Positions 44,110 to 56,106 of a stretch of 64,000 nucleotides of DNA are shown here, in pieces. Numbering within the stretch: the first letter of the stretch is position 1; every line of letters begins with the position of its first letter. Location: the NCBI GenBank assembly GCA_014529385.2, contig JABFUD020000229.1, forward strand, positions 1 to 64,000. Reading direction: 5' to 3'. The notes under the pieces were generated by a model that was given only the letters and a program-made list of their open reading frames with translations, searched no databases and had not been told where the DNA came from. Origin of the DNA: Adiantum capillus-veneris. Taxonomy: Eukaryota > Streptophyta > Polypodiopsida > Polypodiales > Pteridaceae. Made by a program: the position numbers and the translations under genes.

Positions 44110-45120
44110 GATTATTTATTTTTTATTGACATTTTATGCCAAATTAAGTTTTGACTTGACTTAGAGGCTTAAAATAGCTCATGAAAAGACTGTCCACTGA
44201 AAAAGTTGAAAAAAGTGCTCATTTTAGGCCAAAAATAAACAAAAGTGATTATTTACTTTCAGCTCAAAAGTGACCAAGATTGATCCCAAAGACTCTATGC
44301 ACGTGTACAAACATCTTTTGTAAAGGCTCATAGAATTTGGATCACCAAATTGACCAAAACCTTGCTAAAAACTGAATTTTGTACTGATTGTTGAGAACTT
44401 GAGAATAAATTGGAATTAAAAATTCAAACTTAGTGAAAATTGACTCATAGGCTTATATTGATGTCTTAAACAAGTGTACAGGCTCAATTGACCAAAAAGA
44501 TGCAAAAACTTACAAGTTAAGAAGTAAATAATCATCATCACAATTATTTACTTTTGTCCCATTTTTCATCTTTTTTGACCAACCCAGCATACCACTAGTT
44601 TTAGCATGTTTTATAAAGTCCACAAATCAAATATGGTAAGATTTGGGTCATTGGAGTGAAAATTGTGGCCAAATTTGCAAACCCAATCTACAGACACAAA
44701 AAAATTGACCATTTGAACACGAATTATCCAAAATGGATGCAACTTGGCTAGGGAGCTTAAGTTGAGCTACTTACCTAATCTATGTCAAGATTGCGGCAAA
44801 AAATTGCATACAAATAACATAACATTATAATCGCGATTATTTACATTTGCTACAAAATTGGACATTTTTGCACATTTGAGTATACCACTGGTTCAAGCAT
44901 ATCAAGTAGACTTCACAAATCAAATTTGGATCACAAAAGTGGGACTTAAGCCAGATTGTTGAAAATTGAGTCCGTAGACACGAAACAATTGATAACTTGA
45001 ACAAATTTTGTTCAAACTAACTAAAACTTGTCTAGAGAACTTAACAAGTTGCACACTTGGCAAAACAAGCCAAAACGTGTAAAAATTTGAGAAAAGTAAA
45101 TAGTCATGATTATTTACTTC
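44110..45120 (+). repeat. Palindrome-punctuated repeats in B leader, unit III
   Basis: Same arrangement as 14221-15230, with GATTATTTACTT-type words at about 44110, 44247, 44542, 44836 and 45107 and inverted partners in front of several. Confidence 0.7.
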
Positions 45121-46030
45121 TGATGCATAGAGACACCATTTTGGACTTTAGAGCTTGTACAATGTTAGACCGGTAATTTTGGGTTTAATCGGATCCAAAT
45201 TAGTACATGTTCACTTAGTTTCCAAATTGCAGATTAGTCCTTTGTCTTTTTGCAAAAGTAGAATCTGAAAGTCTCAAGTACTGACTCACTTAGCTCAAAT
45301 TGAAGTGATACACATAGACTAGTCACAACAAATAGCAAAACTTGTACAGTCTTTAATGTGGAAGAATAGCTTACTTGATTAAAATTGATGCAGGAATCAG
45401 ATTGCAGACAAGAAATTGAGAGCTTGATATAAGTTGCAATCAAATCAAGTAGAAGAAGTTGATAACAAGTCAATCCGATGGTAAGTACTATATGTAGGGC
45501 TTCACAAGTCTATAATGAACCTTAGATCTGGTCGTATACTAGCAAATCAAGGCCTATTTTGAGAGACCGCTAGTAGAGTAGAGAGTGTGAATAAAAGCGA
45601 TCACTTGGACACTATCTTTGAAGAAGTCTCAGATAAATTTTTAGAATCAACATCTGAAATGTCTTCCTATTCGACTCATTCAAGAACTGGAACAACAGTG
45701 CGTTATAAGCACATACTCACCTTTTATAAGACTAATCACAATGGAGCTCAGTTTTACCTGGATCCTAATGAAGAGTATGCTATTCGCATTGATGACCATG
45801 ACATAGACTTTGAAGAGGAAATTAGGGCAAACAAACAAAGAAAATTTTTTATGGATAAAAACAAAACACAGTATTTACCAGTTCAAAACCTTGACGTGAT
45901 AGAAAAATGGGGGTTAGAAATACCATAATTCCAGATATGGCAGCAAAAGAAGGACCACCGACTTTAGAGTTTGAGGAATACGATCAAGTTGATTTGAAAC
46001 CTTTGAAACGGATTAGCACGAATAATCCTA
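45121..46030 (+). pseudogene. B leader and gag start, unit III
   Basis: Leader followed by MNLRSGRIL at about 45518; a small deletion breaks the frame early, and it reopens from 45587 (113 codons, KSDHLDTIFEEVSDKFLE). Homology to unit II ends at 46030 (equal to 16156), where copia H starts. About 700 bp of gag (to 16855 in unit II) is missing around H. Confidence 0.8.
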
Positions 46031-49000
46031 CTGTGTAGCTCAAGTCTGGCCTTGTGATAGTCAAGTAGATTAGACTACCCACCATCTTCCTGTACATATT
46101 GACATCCTCAACAACATCACCCTTCTCTGCACTCAGCTTTGCATTCACATCCAAGGGAATGGAAATCGGCTTACAATCAGCCATACCATACTTTGACAAC
46201 ATGTCCAAAGCATATTGTCTCTGTGACAGCCATACACCCTCTAGAGTCCTGATCACCTCAATGCCAAGAAAGTAGCGCAACTCGCCCAAATCTTTCATTT
46301 CAAACTCCTGTTTGAGAAGACCCTTCACATGGTCAATCTCCATAGCATTGTCACCAACAATAATAAGGTCATCTACATATATGGTAAGGACCAAAATCCC
46401 CACATCACTCTCACGTACATAGAGTGAATGATCAGCATGAGCTCTCCTAAAACCAATACTGACAAGATACTTGGCAATCCTGTCATACCATGCTCTAGAG
46501 CCCTGCTTCAAACCATACAAAGCTTTGAGAAGTCTGCATACATAATCTGGGTAACTTGGATCGACATAACCAGGTGGCTGATCCATATACACTTCCTCTT
46601 GCAACTCACCATTCAAGAAGGCATTCTTTACATCCATTTGATGCATAATCCATCCTCTAGATGCAGCCACTGCTATGACAGCTCTCACAGTCGTCATCTT
46701 TGCCACTGGAGCAAAGGTCTCCTCATAGTCTATGCCATACGTCTGTGCATAACCCTTTGCGACCAGCCTTGCCTTGTGACGCTCAATGTTACCATCAGCC
46801 TTATGCTTGGTTTTATACACCCATTTACAGCCAATAGCTTTCTTGCCACTTGGCAATGGCACCAACTTCCATGTGTCATTTGCTTCCAATGCAGCCATCT
46901 CTTCATTCATTGCATCATCCCAATGCACATTTCCAACTGCATCCTCAAAACATGTGGGCTCCACATCCTGTATCACCTTAGCCATGTAGGCTTGGTGATG
47001 CGCTAGATACCCATCATAAGTCAATTTCTGAACTGGATTTCTGACTCTATTAGATCTGCGCGGTCCTTGGTCACTCCTTTGCCCTCTAGCATCTTCTTGT
47101 ACTTTTCTTACACCAGGTGTCCTGACAGCCGGAATTCCAAATTCCTCATCAAGACTTTGTTCAAAACCATCTGAATCCATGTCTACATGTGAAAAACCTG
47201 ATGATGCATCAACCATAAAGGGAGGTTCATCAACCTTTTCCTTTCCTTTTCGTGATACATTCCCTGTACCTGTTGGTGGAGTAACCTGCGTACGTAGTCT
47301 ACCATTCCATGGTTTCTCAACAGAGCCACGAGAAGAGGACTCTTGTGGTCCACTCAAAACCTGTGACTGTGGCCTCACATTTTGTACAACCACATCATCT
47401 TTTACATCAGCCCCAATAGTTCCATGTGCATTACTGTACCAGCTGCTCATCTCATCAAAGACTACATCTCTGCTCACTCGTAATTCTCGTGTAGTAGGAT
47501 TGTAGCACCTGTACCCCTTTTGTTCAAGGGAATATCCCACAAGAATACATTTCTCTGCTTTAGGATCCAATTTCCTACGCAACTCATCTGGTACATGCAC
47601 GTAAGCTATGCATCCAAACACTTTCAAGTGTGCCAAATCAGGCTTTGTACCTGTAAACTTTTCCTCAGGTGTTACATCATGCACCGCAGCTGTAGGTGTC
47701 CTGTTCATAATGTACACAGCTGTATTTACAGCTTCAGTCCAGAAATGATGAGGCATGTTCTTCTCATTCATCAATGCACGTGCAACCTCTGCAATGTGCC
47801 TGTTTTTCCTTTCTGCGACCCCATTCTGTTGTGGAGTATATATGCATGTAAACTGCCTGCGTATACCATGCATTCGCAGAAAATCTGAAAAATCATTGGA
47901 GAAGTACTCTCCCCCTCCATCTGACCTCAATGTCTTGATTTGCATATCTGTCTCCTTCTCAATCATGACTTTGAAGTCTTGAAAGTGACCAAACACTTCA
48001 CTTTTGTTACGCATGAAGTAGACCCATACTTTCCTTGTATGGTCATCAATGAAAGAGACATAATACCTGCAACCATGTATACTTGCAGTATCGGTTGGAC
48101 CCCAAACATCTGTGTGCACCACCTCAAGTGGCTTTTTACGTACATTTCGCTCATGTGGAAATGAGCCCTTTGACTGTTTTCCAAACTGGCATGCTGCACA
48201 CACTTTATGCATACCATCCACCTTAAATTTGGGCAAACCTTTTACAATCTGTTTTGATTGCATGCTGCGCAATCTCTGCTCATTGACATGGCCAATGCGT
48301 TTGTGCCAAATGTCAACATCAGCCACAACACCTGTGCCCTGTGCAAAGAATGCAGCTTTTACCTCAGGCATGTCTACATTCAGCGTAAACATTCTGCCCA
48401 CACATTTGCCCTCTGTGATCAGCTTACAGCCATTTTGAAAATCTTCTACATAACATCCATTCGGATTGAAACGAACCTGCAAACCCTGCTCAACCATTTG
48501 TCCAACAGAAACAAGATTCTTTGTAATGTTTGGGACATAAAGTACATCTGCTAAGTACTTTGATTTGCCACTCTTCGTATTTAGAGGTATGTCTCCTACA
48601 TGAGCAATGGGGTGAGCTGTGTCATCTCCTATCTGCACATAGCCTGACACATCTGGTTTGCGCATATCTCTAAACCACTCTCCACGAGACGTCATGTGAT
48701 TAGAGGCACCCGAATCCACATACCAAACATCATCTTGGGTGGAATTCTCTGTAGTCATTGTATTCATCACATGCTGCATAACGAACATGCGCTCGTTTTT
48801 GCTGTCATCTGCATCTCTGCTAGTAGATGCATAGTTGCCATGTTCTCTCTTTCCACTTGCTTTTCCCTTTGGACAGTCACGTGACATGTGACCTCTTTCA
48901 CCACAAGTCCAACATTCTCTGCTATCTCGAGTATGTTGCTGCCTGCTTGATCCTGCACCACGACCTCTTTGACTCCCCCTGCCTTGAGACTGGTTTCCCC

Positions 49001-49742
49001 TGCCACCTGTATTGTTTTGATTTGATTGACCTTCCAGAAATTGGCCCCTGCAACCCCTTGGGCCTCGACCATGACCTCTACCTCTACCTCTGTTGGAGTT
49101 AGAATAGAAGGCCTGTTCAGAATTATTTCTGCCATGAGAAGAAGATGTGTCAAGGTTCTTCTCCTCAAGAATAAGCATAGAAATCAAATCTTGGAACACG
49201 GGGATGTCGTCTGTTGTATTCATGGAAGACCTAAAATATACATACTCATCTCCTAGACCATCCAAGCATGCACGGAAAATGTCATCGTCTTCCACTGAGA
49301 CTTTAATAGATCCAAGAGCCTCAATGATACTCTTGATCTTCAAGGCATAATCATTGATTGAGAGGTTGTTCCTCTTAACCTGATTTAGCTCCGACTTTAG
49401 TTGAAGCTTCCTGGCCTTGGTGTTCACTTCGAACACTCTGCCTAAGTTTCTCCATGCAATGGCGGGGGTTTCAGCATCCTGTAGATAGCCCATCATGCCA
49501 TCTGTGATGCTCATAGACAGCCAATACATCACTTTGCTCTGGCCTTGTTGCCAGTCCCTCAAAGCTTTCCTTTGTTCTGCTGTAGCATTTGCCTCGGGAA
49601 TCTCTGGTTCCTTTTCATTGTCTCCTTCTACATAGTCCCAATAACCTTTTCCTTTTAGGAAATTTGTTATTCTGAACTTCCATGCAGGGTAGTTATTTTT
49701 CTCAAGCTTCTCAGTAACAATCTGACTGAAACCGTCAGACAT
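45984..49742 (-). CDS. H gag-pol polyprotein, 1252 codons, C-terminally truncated
   Basis: One uninterrupted frame from MSDGFSQIVTEKLEKNNYPA. Domains by residue: gag 1-200; Arg/Gly-rich stretch 215-265; zinc knuckle CWTCGERGHMSRDC 277-290; protease YVDSGASNH with Asp 343; integrase finger H480, H485, C515, C518; integrase catalytic Asp 545 (HTDVWGP), Asp 608 (RSDGGGEY), Glu 644 (AERKNR); RT from about 955 with Asp 1037 (MDVKNAFLNG) and YVDD 1122-1125. True element sequence ends near residue 1239 (YTVG); the last 13 residues are read from antisense B. All catalytic residues before RNase H are present, so H is the youngest element here, but without RNase H and 3' LTR it cannot move by itself. 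Confidence 0.93.
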   Translation of the reverse strand: MSDGFSQIVTEKLEKNNYPAWKFRITNFLKGKGYWDYVEGDNEKEPEIPEANATAEQRKALRDWQQGQSKVMYWLSMSITDGMMGYLQDAETPAIAWRNLGRVFEVNTKARKLQLKSELNQVKRNNLSINDYALKIKSIIEALGSIKVSVEDDDIFRACLDGLGDEYVYFRSSMNTTDDIPVFQDLISMLILEEKNLDTSSSHGRNNSEQAFYSNSNRGRGRGHGRGPRGCRGQFLEGQSNQNNTGGRGNQSQGRGSQRGRGAGSSRQQHTRDSRECWTCGERGHMSRDCPKGKASGKREHGNYASTSRDADDSKNERMFVMQHVMNTMTTENSTQDDVWYVDSGASNHMTSRGEWFRDMRKPDVSGYVQIGDDTAHPIAHVGDIPLNTKSGKSKYLADVLYVPNITKNLVSVGQMVEQGLQVRFNPNGCYVEDFQNGCKLITEGKCVGRMFTLNVDMPEVKAAFFAQGTGVVADVDIWHKRIGHVNEQRLRSMQSKQIVKGLPKFKVDGMHKVCAACQFGKQSKGSFPHERNVRKKPLEVVHTDVWGPTDTASIHGCRYYVSFIDDHTRKVWVYFMRNKSEVFGHFQDFKVMIEKETDMQIKTLRSDGGGEYFSNDFSDFLRMHGIRRQFTCIYTPQQNGVAERKNRHIAEVARALMNEKNMPHHFWTEAVNTAVYIMNRTPTAAVHDVTPEEKFTGTKPDLAHLKVFGCIAYVHVPDELRRKLDPKAEKCILVGYSLEQKGYRCYNPTTRELRVSRDVVFDEMSSWYSNAHGTIGADVKDDVVVQNVRPQSQVLSGPQESSSRGSVEKPWNGRLRTQVTPPTGTGNVSRKGKEKVDEPPFMVDASSGFSHVDMDSDGFEQSLDEEFGIPAVRTPGVRKVQEDARGQRSDQGPRRSNRVRNPVQKLTYDGYLAHHQAYMAKVIQDVEPTCFEDAVGNVHWDDAMNEEMAALEANDTWKLVPLPSGKKAIGCKWVYKTKHKADGNIERHKARLVAKGYAQTYGIDYEETFAPVAKMTTVRAVIAVAASRGWIMHQMDVKNAFLNGELQEEVYMDQPPGYVDPSYPDYVCRLLKALYGLKQGSRAWYDRIAKYLVSIGFRRAHADHSLYVRESDVGILVLTIYVDDLIIVGDNAMEIDHVKGLLKQEFEMKDLGELRYFLGIEVIRTLEGVWLSQRQYALDMLSKYGMADCKPISIPLDVNAKLSAEKGDVVEDVNMYRKMVGSLIYLTITRPDLSYTVGLFVLIRFKGFKST

Positions 49743-50042
49743 CTTGAAGCACTAAGACAAAATAGCTGCAATCTGCAAAAACCTGCAAATCTACTGAACC
49801 TGCTATCGTGGTTCCTGTAACGCTTTCTACACTCAACGAGTGTCCACAATCAAGCGTTTCACAACCACTGTACTTGTACAGTCAATCTCTGTATACTGCA
49901 CTTTGGAGACCTGTTCAGAAACTTGTGCGAAAAACCCCTAAAATTTTTTTCGCTGCCCGAGGCGCCTTCGGCATCTGGTCGTGGATTGCGAACGCAGGGA
50001 TTGTGATGCTCTTGCTCTCTTAGCCTCTCTTGCCTGCACCAG
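49743..50042 (-). other. H 5' untranslated leader
   Basis: About 300 bp between primer site and gag start. No feature seen other than a TTTTTTTCGC tract near 49945. Confidence 0.6.
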
Positions 50043-50054
50043 GCTCTGATACCA

Positions 50055-50376
50055 TGTAAAGAATGAGGATGCAAGAGAGCTACACAAGACAAGCAAAACG
50101 CACACAGCGATGGAAAGCTTCTTCTTCTTCTTTACAGAAAAGAGAGTACAAAATGACTAAGTGCTAAAGCTGAAAAGTAGCACATATGTACATGCGGTCA
50201 CTAAGTGTGAACTCGCTAGAAGCGTACTAGGCTGGCACTATAAGTGTAGTCCAGCTGTAGAATCACTGGCAGAGATCCTCCGTGTCGGTCACCTAACGCG
50301 CCAGTGAGTAAATGCCGTAAGCGGCCAAGACCCGTAGTGTATGCCAGCTCAAGGTGTAGAGCTCGACATCTCAACA
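50055..50376 (-). repeat. H 5' LTR
   Basis: 322 bp; minus strand TGTTGAGATGTCG ... CATTCTTTACA. Single LTR in the window. Confidence 0.85.
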
Positions 50377-51268
50377 AAATCTATAGCTTCAAACAGAAAC
50401 AAGGTGATTTTGTTAGGGATTGTGCAACTAGAATGAAACAATACATTACAAGATGCCCAAAACTAGAAATACATGTAGAGAAAGAATAGTATCATTGTTT
50501 CTAGAGGGACTACTAAACAAAGAACTTGATGCTATATTGTATAGCAAGAAACATATGACCCTAGAAGAGTGTGTGTCAGATGCTATTGACTTAGAAGACA
50601 ATTGTGATATTTTCAATAAAGAAGATGTCCCGAAGGATAATCTAAGCAAGAAAACAACATCCACCAAACCAACTAAAGTGGAAATGGCTACTGGAGCACC
50701 ACTTACAGCCATAGAAGACATGCTCAAAAGGATGAATGAAATGATGAATAACATGCAAAAAGCACTAATGAGGGGACCAACACAAGGGGTACCTCAACAT
50801 GGACAACCAATTAAGCCACAAAAATGGTGTGCAATCAAAGGTAAATGGAACAACCATGAGACCAATGAGTGATATTACTGAGCGAAGTATGATGGGAATG
50901 TTCAATATGTACCTATGAGGCCACAAGGACAACCCGTGTACAAATATCAGCATAATATGGCCCAAGCTCAAAGAGCACCAATGGGTATGGAAAGAACTCA
51001 AACCGTGTTGGGTCAACAACCTCCATATCCTAGACATAATGCAGTACCTATAAAGTACATGCATTCAGAGGGAGTCATAGATGAACAAGCACTAGTGCTT
51101 GTTACACCCTATGTTGAGCCTAGTCCATCTATCATAATGGTAGAAGAAGATTAGTATAATTCACATCCACCAACAATGGAAGAAGATGTGACTTACCGTA
51201 CACCATAACTTGCACCGATGTACTATGTAGCTAATCAAGGCATTAGACCTCTCATGGTAAGACACATG
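50377..51268 (+). pseudogene. B gag middle part, unit III
   Basis: Resumes at the gag position equal to 16857. Frame 50453-50872 corresponds to 16933 of unit II (TLEECVSDAIDLEDNCDIFN), ends at a TGA; then 50915-51154 gives the Gln/Pro-rich tail (APMGMERTQTVLGQQPPYP). The zinc-knuckle region is deleted: at about 51268 the sequence jumps from the position equal to 17758 to that equal to 23604, sharing three bases (GAT) at the joint. Confidence 0.8.
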
Positions 51269-52140
51269 ATATGAGTAAACGCCACCAAAGAGAAATTGAA
51301 ACTAAAGTAAGAGACTATGCTTTTATTGAAAACCAGTTATATCAAAGAGGAAAAGATCAACATCTACCTTTTCGTGTAAATGAAGACCAATATATTCCCA
51401 TTATAGAACAAGTACATGCTCGATAAGCTGGAGGTCACTTCTCTAGTGAAACCACCGCAAGAGCAATCTTAATGGCAGGCATATGGTGGCCAACACTTTT
51501 TGCAGATACCAAGGAATATGTTTGAAGGTGTGATGCATGTCAGCGAGCAAAAATGACAACCCATGTAGATAGCATGTCTTTAAAACCAATGATAGGGTCT
51601 AGAGCTTTGCCAAAATGCGGTATATACTTTGTGGGCCAATAAAACCACTTGCTTATAGAACACAAGCTCAATATATCATTGTAGCTATGGACTATTTGAC
51701 CAAGAAGGCAGAGGCTAAAGCAACTCAAAAGACTGATGCCAAAACCATAACCGCATTCTTGTATGAGAAAGTGTTCACAAGATTTGGACTGCCAATAAAA
51801 ATTGTCAATGATAGGGGAATTTATGAATTTATGGTCATCCATAACAAGTCAGCTCCCTCTCATCCACAAGGAAATGGACAAGTTGAGCATACAAATAAAA
51901 TTCTTAGCTCGATATTGAATAAAGTGGATAGTTCAGGAAGGACAAATTGGGAAATGAATCTCCATACCACTCTATGGGCTTATAGAGTTTCATTCATGAC
52001 AACTTTCAATGCTACACCCTTTAAGCTTGTTTATGGTCTTGATGCCATATGGCCCATAGAATTTCTATTGCCGACACTAAGGGTAGCTAAGGATCTTGCG
52101 TGGACCAACATGAATTTTCTGAAAGACTTGAAGATTTAGA
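51269..52140 (+). pseudogene. B integrase, unit III
   Basis: Finger with a stop in the His region (HAR, stop, AGGHF), Cys pair intact (CDACQRAK). Core frame 51615-52139 has MDYLTKKAEAKA, NDRGIYEF, NGQVEHTNK and the same shortened spacing as unit II. The C-terminal tail is deleted: at 52148 it jumps to the protease-like part. Confidence 0.85.
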
Positions 52141-52740
52141 AAAGCTTGGTCAATACAAAAGCTCAAGTAAATGTAGCCAATTATTCCACTTACAAGAAGC
52201 AAAAAGTCAGTCTTTGACATTGAAAATATCGACTATTAAAGGATGCAACAAGAATCCAACACTGACACTAGGAGTAGTCAACTTAAATGTGATAGTACAT
52301 GGATGTTCATGCCCTCATCAATTTGTATGCTTACCAGATGAACACATGAATGAAAAAATGAATCTTGGAATCTCATGGATGCAGATGTACAAGGCAGTAC
52401 CAGATTGGGATACCAATCAGCTCAAGCTATCAACCTAAAGGCGGACAACTCATCGTTCCAATTGCACCAAGAAAAATGGAATGGAAAGGAGGTTACCAGT
52501 TGACCAAAGCACAAAGCAATCAATCTTCTCCTTCCTATAGACAACTTAATGCTACAAGTAGAAAGCATGCAAGGAGTTAGGCATACCTGGGTACCAAAGG
52601 CATAACTTAAAACCAAGCCGATTCAAATTTGGGTGTCCAAAACCTCATCTATTGTACCAAAGAAGGTTCCAAGGTTCAAAACACAAAGAAGAGCATCATC
52701 AAGGAAAGAACCTAGTACAAAATGGATTTGAAGGAAAAAG
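52141..52740 (+). pseudogene. B protease-like segment, unit III
   Basis: Frame 52100-52438 reads TLGVVNLNVIVHG, CPHQFVCLPDEHMNEKMN, LGISWMQMYKAVPDW; this copy is open across the point where units I and II are frame-shifted, which makes the retropepsin fold easiest to see here. The active-site loop is in another frame as LVNTKAQVNVAN. Confidence 0.55.
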
Positions 52741-53336
52741 GAGCACTTATCTTCTCCGCCATCTAGGAGGGGTGGAAAGGAACTAAGTAATTAAGGGCAA
52801 TGTTTGAAGAGGGAGGAAAATTTTTGATATTAACGTGTAATTTTTTGCAAAACTACCTAATGATTTCCTTATAAATTCATCGATAGGGAAAATTTAATTG
52901 ATAACATCTCCCCGATGATTGTAGATAGTGTATATACTATCAGAAAATCATCAAAAAATGGTCTTTTTTTGTTATTTTTATCATTTTTTCTTGATAGTGG
53001 GACTTCAAAATGAAAAAAATCCACCAAAGAATAATATAGCTATGTTTCTCAATGGATTTTATTAATTATTGAATTTTTACTTTGCTTTTTTCGTGCATTT
53101 TGTTATTTTCTTTGATTTTTTCAATAAGCATGTCAAAAATTAATAAGAAATAGCAAATGAGCTTAGATGGAGAAATTGAAGATACGATGATGATCACAAG
53201 GACAAGGCGGACATGCACAAAAAATTTCAATCGAATCGAAAGATGGAAGCAGGAAGCCTAAATTAGGCTGTTAAGGCTTACTTTGTAAATTCTTGTAAAA
53301 TGAGCTAACGAAATCCGATTGAAGAAATTTTTGACT
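52741..53336 (+). other. B 3' noncoding region, unit III
   Basis: AT-rich copy of 5746-6345 with the stem-loop at 52914-52952. Confidence 0.5.
52914..52952 (+). repeat. Conserved stem-loop in B 3' region, unit III
   Basis: Same arms and loop as in units I and II. Confidence 0.7.
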
Positions 53337-56106
53337 CTAACAAAGTATGTCAATTGCTACAGATTCACATGTGTGGTATTTTGACAGTGGTGCTACAAAA
53401 CACATTACCTCACATCGTGAATTGTTCAGCTCTTTCGAGTCTGTCCCTCATGGGAATTCAGCCACTTGTGCCAACAATGCCTCATATCCGGTTGAAGGAG
53501 TTGGAAAGATTGTGCTTACTGCTACAAATGGAAGTTCTTTCACACTTTTTGATGCAGTTTATGTATCTAGGATCAAGAAGAATCTGCTTCAAACAACTTC
53601 TAGCTATGGCTGAAAATGTATCGAAATATACTATGTGCACCTTCCGTTTGGATCGATGGGGGGAGTATATGTCTCATGAATTCAATGCACTTTTGGCTAG
53701 TTGTGAGATGAAACATCAATGTACAGTGCCTTATACACCTCAGCAAAATGGTGTTGCTGAGAGGAAAAACAGGTCACTTACAAAAATGGCACGATGTATG
53801 GTCAAAAGTCAAGCTTTTCTGCATTCTTTTTGGCTTCAGGCCATCATGTGTGCCTCTTATGTACTTAACAGGTGTCCTACAAAAGCTTTGCAGTCTATTA
53901 CTCCATACAAATCATGGAATGATAGAAAGCTTCCTACTGAGTGCATACGTGTTTTTGGCTATTTGGCATATGCCTTGGTGCCACAAACACAACGCAAAAA
54001 ATTGGATGATAAGGCTTTGTCAAATTTCTTTTTGCTGGTTATAATGATGAAAGCAAAGGTCATAGGTTGTATCATCCGAAAACAAAGCGTATTTTGGTTT
54101 CACGAGATGTAGTGTTTATGAAAGATTATATTCAGCCCTTGCTGTCATGTACTAGAGACAATAATGTAAGCTCGCAGGAAATTTATGACACTTTGTTGCC
54201 TCTTTTCAGTGGTGGTGGAAGTTCGAATGTAAATTCCAATGAGGAAAATGTACAGCCTATGGGGGTTTTTGAAAATGTTATAGATCAATAATTACTCATG
54301 TAACTGTACATAATGTACTTGATGAGGAAAGGGCTGAAAATGAGCAAGCTAGAGGTATGCCAAAATGGCTGGTGCATACATTGTGTGACAATAAATTGGA
54401 TGCACGTTTGTCTATTTGTACTCGTTTAGGCTCTCTCCATGCATCTTATGCAACAAATTGTTATGTTTGGAATGTGTCTAGCTTACATGATGTTGAGGAA
54501 CCTTTGTCTTTTGATGAAGCACAGAATTCAAAAAATTGGATGGCTGCCATGCAATTAAAATATGATGCACTTATAGAAAATGACACATGGACTTTATGTG
54601 ATTTTCCTCTTGGAAAAAAGGCCATTGGTACAAAGTGGGTTTAAAGTTGAAACGCAAGCCGGATGGTGAGATAGATCTTCATAATGGTTGACTTGTTGCA
54701 AAGGGTTATGCACAACAAAAAGGCATAGATTATGAAGAGACTTGTGCTCCCACTTGTTATATGTCTACTATGAGTTCTCTATGTGCATTGGTAGCTCATT
54801 TGGGTTGGGATGTACATCAATCAGACATTGTTACTGCTTTCTTGAATGGTGACATATTTGAGGAAGTTTATGTAATGCAGCCTCACGGTTTTGTCAAGAA
54901 AGGACAAGAGGAAAAAGTGTGCAAATCTAAGAAGGCTTTATATGGGTTGAAGCAATCTCCTTGTGCTTGGTATGAGAAAGCTGACACTCATTTGGTCAAA
55001 TGAGCCTTTTGTATAACAGTCCAACAGAAAGCACATTGTATTTCAAGTGTGAGGGTGGTGTACTTCTCATTGTGGCTCTTTATGTAGATGATTTGCTGAT
55101 CACTAGATCAAATGAGAGACATATTGCTGAATTGAAGGCTGATTTGAATGCTATTTTCAAGATGAAAGATTTGGGGCTGTTGCATCATTACTTGGGTATA
55201 CAGTTTAAGCAGTGTGATGGTGGTATTGCATTGTGTCAGAAAATTTACATAGACACATTGCTATGTAAGTTTGGACTTGAGGATTTCCAACCTATTGCCA
55301 CTCCCATGGAAACAGGTTTAAAATTGAGTCTTCATGATGCTAGTGATACTACAGATGTCACTCTTTAACAAACTTCTACTGGATGCCTCATTTATGTATG
55401 CAACACGAGACTGCATATTGAGTTCGAAGTCTCATAGGTCATGAGATTTATGCATAGCCCAGGGTCTAAACATTGGCAGGCTGTGAAGAGGATTTTCTGC
55501 CACCATAGTGGAACTTTAAATCTTGGCTTCTTTTATCCCAAGGGGAGATCATTGCCACAAGACTTGTATGATTTTTCAGACCCAGATTGGACTACTTGTT
55601 TTGACAAGCTAGTGTCCACAAATGGTTTTTGTTTCATGCTTGGCAGTTCATGTATATCATGGTTGAGCAAGAATCAACCTACTGTGGCCACTTCTAGTTG
55701 TGAGGCTGAGTACATGAAGTCTTCAAATCTACGATTGAGTGTGTATGGCTCAGACACCTTATGAATGATTTGGCTGTTGGAAAGGACATTGCCAACACTA
55801 TCTACACTGATAGTCCAAGCACATTGGCAGTTGCGAGGAACCCAGTTTTTCATGCTCACACAAAGCACATTGACGTGCATTACCACAATGTCAAGGAGAG
55901 GCTCTTAGCAGGAGAGACGAGCTTGGCTTGTGTGCCAACACAACCTTGCATATCTTTTCACAAAGTCATTGTCTCATGAGAAGCTCGAATCTTTCTGCAA
56001 AGCTTTGGGCTTACTCCTCTTTGTGGACTGATCATGTCCTCAGGGCATGGAACTTCCCTTTACTCATGTGCCAGTTCTTGTTCACCGCATCACTCTAGGG
56101 GGTATT
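53337..56106 (+). pseudogene. F3: 5'-truncated copia pol
   Basis: Same 5' joint and protease-to-integrase deletion as F1 and F2. Protease 53347-53613 (YFDSGATKH); integrase second half 53580-54112 (CTVPYTPQQNGVAERKNRSL); linker 54067-54644; RT 54761-55368 (SDIVTAFLNGD, LYVDDLL); RNase H 55441-55979. It is the most complete F copy in the RT entry region (retains KGYAQQKG, deleted in F2). Confidence 0.9.

Larger units (their letters stand above)
46031..50376 (-). mobile_element. H: copia element lacking its 3' end
   Basis: Minus-strand copia insertion in B of unit III. The right side is complete: 5' LTR 50055-50376, initiator tRNA-Met primer site 50043-50054 (minus strand TGGTATCAGAGC), leader, single long gag-pol frame. 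The left side stops inside RNase H at about 46031 and abuts B directly, so the RNase H end, polypurine tract and 3' LTR are gone together with B gag sequence. It is a different copia family from D/F. Confidence 0.9.

Noticed and set aside
46428-47006. 192-codon plus-strand ORF as a gene
   Set aside because: It lies entirely antisense to the H polyprotein, whose frame is longer and full of domain motifs; the plus-strand reading has no motif.
49026-49350. Plus-strand ORFs opposite H gag
   Set aside because: Shadows of the Arg/Gly-rich gag tract and adjacent gag core; repetitive codons give open antisense frames.
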